From Bdellovibrio reynosensis (lineage in GTDB: Bacteria; Bdellovibrionota; Bdellovibrionia; Bdellovibrionales; Bdellovibrionaceae), in assembly GCF_022814725.1 (NCBI RefSeq), contig NZ_CP093442.1:2108001-2172000 (forward strand): DNA of 64,000 nucleotides. Reading direction: 5' to 3'. Shown one piece after another: positions 60,871-64,000 of this stretch. Numbering within the stretch: position 1 is the first letter of the stretch; each line of letters opens with the position of its first letter. Position numbers and translations under genes: made by a program. Below the pieces are notes generated by a model. It made no database searches and was not told where the DNA came from. It worked only from the letters and a program-made list of their open reading frames with translations.

Positions 60871-62577
60871 TTACGGTGTCCCAGTGAAATTCAGGCTCCA
60901 ACGAGTCAAAGTTCCGGTGTGCGACGACTTGCCGTCAATAACCTTTAATGTCCAACTGCCTTGCGAAGTTTCCTGGAAAAAAGCGTTAGTCAAAAACACT
61001 TCGCCTTCATAATCGGCGATATTTTTTAATGAATTGTTCATATTAATCACAATGCTTTTTGTTCCGGACGGAGACGTAAGCTCCAAAGCCAGATCCGCAA
61101 TATTAGTATGAGTCACCCAGATCTTTAACTGCACAGATTCGATCTTTAGGTTTGTATTTACAGTCATCGAATTAGATCCGCCAGTAGAGCTAAAATCAGG
61201 AATAGCAACGTTTAAACCACTAGCATCGTCGGCCCAGTTGGTTTCATTGTAAGCCCCAAATGGTGAGGCGAAGCTTTTAGCTAAGGCCACAGCTGCATCC
61301 ACATTCACTCGACCGAATCCATACCAATTATGAAATTTAAAACCAGCGCCATTAATTATCCAAGCTTGCTCCCACTGCGCACCACTTGGAACTGTTTCCC
61401 CTGTTTTTGGATGTTTAATAGACCCCGTGGTCGAAAAATTCACGGGTGTTGCAGTCTTAGCCAAAATGTATTTCACGTCGCGCCAGCTTAACGAAGGATT
61501 CGCTTCTAATAATAAAGTAATGGCGCCGCTTAATACCGGAGCTGCTGAAGAAGTTCCATTAAAGGTCGCAGTGTAATTACATCCCGTATTACCCTCTTGT
61601 CCCTTATCAAAGGCTACGTTTTGCACGGTGGACTGGGAAAAACCGACAGAACATCCGGTGCGATCGGTTGTGATCATGGCCGGCGAATCCTTACCGAATT
61701 CGCCACCGAAAGAGGAGATCCAAACATTCGATCCGACCGAAGCATAAGATGCGGCTTCGCCCGAAGCATTTAATGCCGTTGTCAAAATTGTGTAAGGACT
61801 TGAATTATCAGCATCGAAGTTAGAATTACCCACGCAGTTTTCAGTCGTAGAACCATGACAGTAGACGATGAAATCATTGCCCGCCGCCTTCACATAAATC
61901 GAACCTTTGCCCGAACGACCCGTCGTCACACCTGATTTTAACTGTGTAAAGAATGAAGCCACAGGTGAAATTAGATTATTCTGGGTCGAACCCCAGCTCA
62001 TATTGAAAATGTCGTAATCACCATCAGCTTGGTCGATTAACTTGCTTTCAGTCTGAGTCACTTGTGAAGAAAGAAAATTCGCAGAGACTAAGGAAGCTTT
62101 ATAACCCACACCCTTCGTGCCCAAACTGTTTTGCCCAACGGCTGCAATTAAACCCGCCACGGCTGTGCCATGACTGTCATCGCTAGCTTTTGGCGCGGCT
62201 GTGGCTGAAAGATACGGAAAACCCGTTGTATAATCCTTAGAAACGCCTGTCCGAAGAAAGTTATCAGAAAGATCTTCGTGGGAATCTTCAAGGCCATCAT
62301 CTGAAACTAAAACAGTGATGTTCTTTCCAGAATACCCCTCACTCCAAGTGTTTAATAAATTCAGATCGACACCTGCAGTACCAGCTTCTGCTGCAAATAC
62401 ACTTTGCGCGCTATTACTTAGGTGCCACGCCAGAGAAATAAACGGATCATCGCCAACCTGACGCTGATTCTTACCTTTAAATCCGTTTTCAGCACAATTT
62501 GTAAAGCCCACTGCGGTAACAATACCCATCAGAGACAATGACAATATGGCTTTAGTTTTACGACTAAAATTTATCAT
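60871..62577 (-). CDS. Kexin-like S8 protease with P domain, lipoprotein
   Basis: 568 residues. A signal with a possible lipobox (VGFTNC, Cys about 27) suggests membrane anchoring. Catalytic triad in S8B context: Asp in VLVSDDGLEDSHEDL (about 88), His in DDSHGTAVAGLIAA (about 134), Ser in NGTSSAAPVLSGA (about 344), and oxyanion Asn in VKAAGND. The C-terminal 120 residues (DFSSTGGSNSMTVNTNLKIE onward) form a proprotein-convertase P domain. No N-terminal propeptide precedes the catalytic domain. The preceding gene, overlapping by 14 bases, encodes a protein resembling that missing propeptide. Confidence 0.9.
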   Translation of the reverse strand: MINFSRKTKAILSLSLMGIVTAVGFTNCAENGFKGKNQRQVGDDPFISLAWHLSNSAQSVFAAEAGTAGVDLNLLNTWSEGYSGKNITVLVSDDGLEDSHEDLSDNFLRTGVSKDYTTGFPYLSATAAPKASDDSHGTAVAGLIAAVGQNSLGTKGVGYKASLVSANFLSSQVTQTESKLIDQADGDYDIFNMSWGSTQNNLISPVASFFTQLKSGVTTGRSGKGSIYVKAAGNDFIVYCHGSTTENCVGNSNFDADNSSPYTILTTALNASGEAASYASVGSNVWISSFGGEFGKDSPAMITTDRTGCSVGFSQSTVQNVAFDKGQEGNTGCNYTATFNGTSSAAPVLSGAITLLLEANPSLSWRDVKYILAKTATPVNFSTTGSIKHPKTGETVPSGAQWEQAWIINGAGFKFHNWYGFGRVNVDAAVALAKSFASPFGAYNETNWADDASGLNVAIPDFSSTGGSNSMTVNTNLKIESVQLKIWVTHTNIADLALELTSPSGTKSIVINMNNSLKNIADYEGEVFLTNAFFQETSQGSWTLKVIDGKSSHTGTLTRWSLNFTGTP

Positions 62578-63274
62578 ATTGTCGACTCAATATTTCCAGG
62601 CTTACTTGCTCAACGCCTTGATGATGTTTTAGTTCTTGATACAGCTCTGGAAGATCAAAAGGTTCCTGCAAAGCAGTGACGAAATAGGTGCGAATTTTGG
62701 GAAAAGACCCAATGATTTTAATGCCGCTTTCTGCACTTAAAAAATCAGCCGACTGGCCTTCTCTAAGCACCACCGTGATTGTGCCTGTCAGGACTCCACC
62801 AATATTCAATCGAGGATTCGCAACCACTACAGGAGCTGATGTAGTGAAATTTGTTAAATCCACATTAGCTTCTGATTGAACCAATACAAAACCGCTGATC
62901 TCACTGACAATTACTTCATTTGGTGACGTTGCTGCTTTGGGTTTTGCGGTAACACCTTTCCACAGTTTCCACGGCGTATCTGCCAAAAGAGGTATTTTTT
63001 CCAACTCTGCTTTTCCTACTGAAAGCGAAGATACTTTTCTATGTGTTAAAGCTTTATCAATCGTACGGTTAGATACTACTGGTTCATTAGAACTGGTTGA
63101 TGCAGATTCTGTGATCTGAATGGGTTCAGGATTTTCTGCAGCTACAGATGTCACAGATTTAGTATCGCCATTTGAAGATTTTAAAGACGCAGACTTATCG
63201 TTTGTACGTGATAAATACAAAACGACAACTCCCAATAAAATTAGAAAGAAAACCACCGCAAATCGACGTGCCAT
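62564..63274 (-). CDS. Membrane-anchored prodomain-like partner of the protease
   Basis: 236 residues: one N-terminal membrane helix (FAVVFFLILLGVVVLYLS), a Ser/Thr-rich linker, then a domain at about 160-236 with TITVVLREGQSADFLSAESG, a G-KIIGSFPKIRTYFV strand and ELKHHQGVEQVSLEI. That order (Val-strand, a loop, Gly turn, hydrophobic strand, HHQGVEQV ending) matches subtilase N-terminal propeptides of the fervidolysin type. It is translated just before the protease (14-bp overlap). Folding chaperone or inhibitor role is inferred; similar two-gene arrangements are known for Aeromonas sobria serine protease. Confidence 0.72.
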   Translation of the reverse strand: MARRFAVVFFLILLGVVVLYLSRTNDKSASLKSSNGDTKSVTSVAAENPEPIQITESASTSSNEPVVSNRTIDKALTHRKVSSLSVGKAELEKIPLLADTPWKLWKGVTAKPKAATSPNEVIVSEISGFVLVQSEANVDLTNFTTSAPVVVANPRLNIGGVLTGTITVVLREGQSADFLSAESGIKIIGSFPKIRTYFVTALQEPFDLPELYQELKHHQGVEQVSLEILSRQYDKF

Positions 63275-63408
63275 GAGCCTTTAAGTTTAACCAATAAATG
63301 GGTCTACAGCTCACTATTTTCTTCTAGAAATGTTTGAAAAGTATGGAATAACGACGGCGTCCCATTTCGAGACAGACTTTTGTCGCGGAAGTAGCTTCGT
63401 ACCGCAAG

Positions 63409-63906
63409 CTACTCGTTTAATTTTAAAAGGGTGTGCACCGTTTTTTTAAGCTTATCAACATCAAACGGCTTTTTAATATAGTCATCGGCTCCGATCTCGA
63501 AAGCTTTTTTCATGTCTTCTTCAGAAGCTTTTCCAGAAACGAAAACCAACGGAATTTTTTTAAGATCTTTATGTTCTTTAAGAAGTTGGGCTAATTCAAA
63601 ACCATTCACCCACGGAAGACCCACGTCCATCAAAATCAAATCAACAGAGTGATCATCTAGAACCGTTGAAAGCTCCGTCGCATCAGCAGCAAGCTTGGTA
63701 ACGTAGCCTTCAGTTTCAAGAATGCGCTTCATTGCTAAACGCATTGTTTCGTCATCTTCGATAACAAGAATAATCTTAGGATCTAGTTTCTTTTTCGCTT
63801 CACGAAATTGATCTAAAGGAACGACATCTTGCCCAGCGATGCGGGCCTTGGTCATCTTTTCGATCTTATCTACTAAATCCTTGGTGTTAATTCTTTTATC
63901 CTTCAT
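63409..63906 (-). CDS. Stand-alone response regulator receiver protein
   Basis: 165 residues: a basic N-terminal extension of about 45, then one REC domain. The phospho-acceptor Asp lies in LILMDVGLPWVNG, the acidic pair in LVIEDDE, the Thr/Ser in VFVSGKAS and Lys in YIKKPFDVDK, so it looks functional. No output domain, so it acts through protein contacts. Ribosome-binding site AAGGAT overlaps the stop codon of trxB, seven bases upstream; the two are likely one operon. Confidence 0.92.
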   Translation of the reverse strand: MKDKRINTKDLVDKIEKMTKARIAGQDVVPLDQFREAKKKLDPKIILVIEDDETMRLAMKRILETEGYVTKLAADATELSTVLDDHSVDLILMDVGLPWVNGFELAQLLKEHKDLKKIPLVFVSGKASEEDMKKAFEIGADDYIKKPFDVDKLKKTVHTLLKLNE

Positions 63907-63913
63907 AGCATCC

Positions 63914-64000
63914 TTAGTGTGAAGCTTGTGCCTCTAACCATCTTTCCGCATCAATGGCCGCCATGCAACCAGTACCTGCAGCAGTGATAGCTTGACGATA
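63914..64000 (-). CDS. trxB: Thioredoxin reductase (C-terminal fragment, cut by window)
   Basis: The last 28 codons run in from the right edge: YRQAITAAGTGCMAAIDAER, the conserved C-terminus of NADPH-dependent thioredoxin reductase, which contacts FAD and NADPH. It is followed by WLEAQASH and a stop at 63914-63916. The rest lies beyond 64000. Upstream of the response regulator in the same operon. Confidence 0.9.
   Translation of the reverse strand, partial: YRQAITAAGTGCMAAIDAERWLEAQASH

Noticed and set aside
1-64000. CRISPR arrays, prophage, integrases, c-di-GMP riboswitch, tRNA or rRNA genes
   Set aside because: Looked for regular spaced repeats, GEMM-like motifs and cloverleaf signatures; none seen by eye.

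Overview
The window reads as chromosome of a Bdellovibrio-like predatory bacterium (Bdellovibrionota). The evidence is short Bdellovibrio-style flagellins, a dense set of small secreted and lipid-anchored proteins, and an imuA-imuB-dnaE2 cassette whose promoter carries TTAC-N3-GTAA, the LexA box I recall as reported for Bdellovibrio. The DNA looks moderately AT-rich. I saw no tRNA, rRNA, CRISPR array, integrase or transposase. Species cannot be fixed by eye.

Layout. 1-2748: two permeases of a BMP-type nucleoside ABC importer (the first cut by the window edge) followed by a secreted S1/P1 nuclease, a plausible nucleic-acid degradation and uptake operon. 2775-7010: two tiny paralogous secreted proteins with duplicated leaders, two unknown exported proteins, an RhtA-type exporter and a 58-residue secreted peptide. 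7086-7212: a palindromic repeat element. 7284-9927: two divergent outer-membrane beta-barrels. 10176-15111: RNase R, a UbiB/ABC1 kinase overlapping it out of frame, and a LysR regulator. 15112-18666: two small secreted proteins and two flagellins. 19123-25542: HD phosphohydrolase, thiolase plus a degenerate SDR, an OMP-like protein and a 727-residue exported protein.

25599-38454: a solenoid-like repeat protein, an M23 peptidase with a PP2C phosphatase, a TonB-like protein, a CHASE2 adenylate cyclase, an AceE-like E1, a hydrolase-like protein, a methyltransferase, a possible caspase-fold secreted protein, a small acidic protein and Ogt. 38457-45603: a six-gene overlapping carotenoid operon (crtY, crtE, crtI, crtB, an unknown polytopic membrane protein, a glycosyltransferase) divergent from a CarH/CarA-like MerR-B12 regulator. 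45732-51067: the SOS mutagenesis cassette, with the second copy of the repeat element between imuB and dnaE2. 51069-64000: an unusually compact ABC protein, methyltransferases, an OmpA-like lipoprotein, a HAD phosphatase, an orphan OppD/OppF pair, a GYF-PilZ protein, a lipoprotein, a GNAT, a kexin-like protease encoded with a separate prodomain-like protein, a response regulator and the 3' end of trxB.

Two patterns are not explained by the genes. First, several mRNAs, mainly for small exported proteins, carry an inverted repeat whose 3' arm contains the Shine-Dalgarno sequence; the pair at 2795-3306 is duplicated with compensatory changes. Second, an 81-nt core repeat occurs twice (about 88% identical), each time flanked by complementary arms whose sequence is private to that copy.
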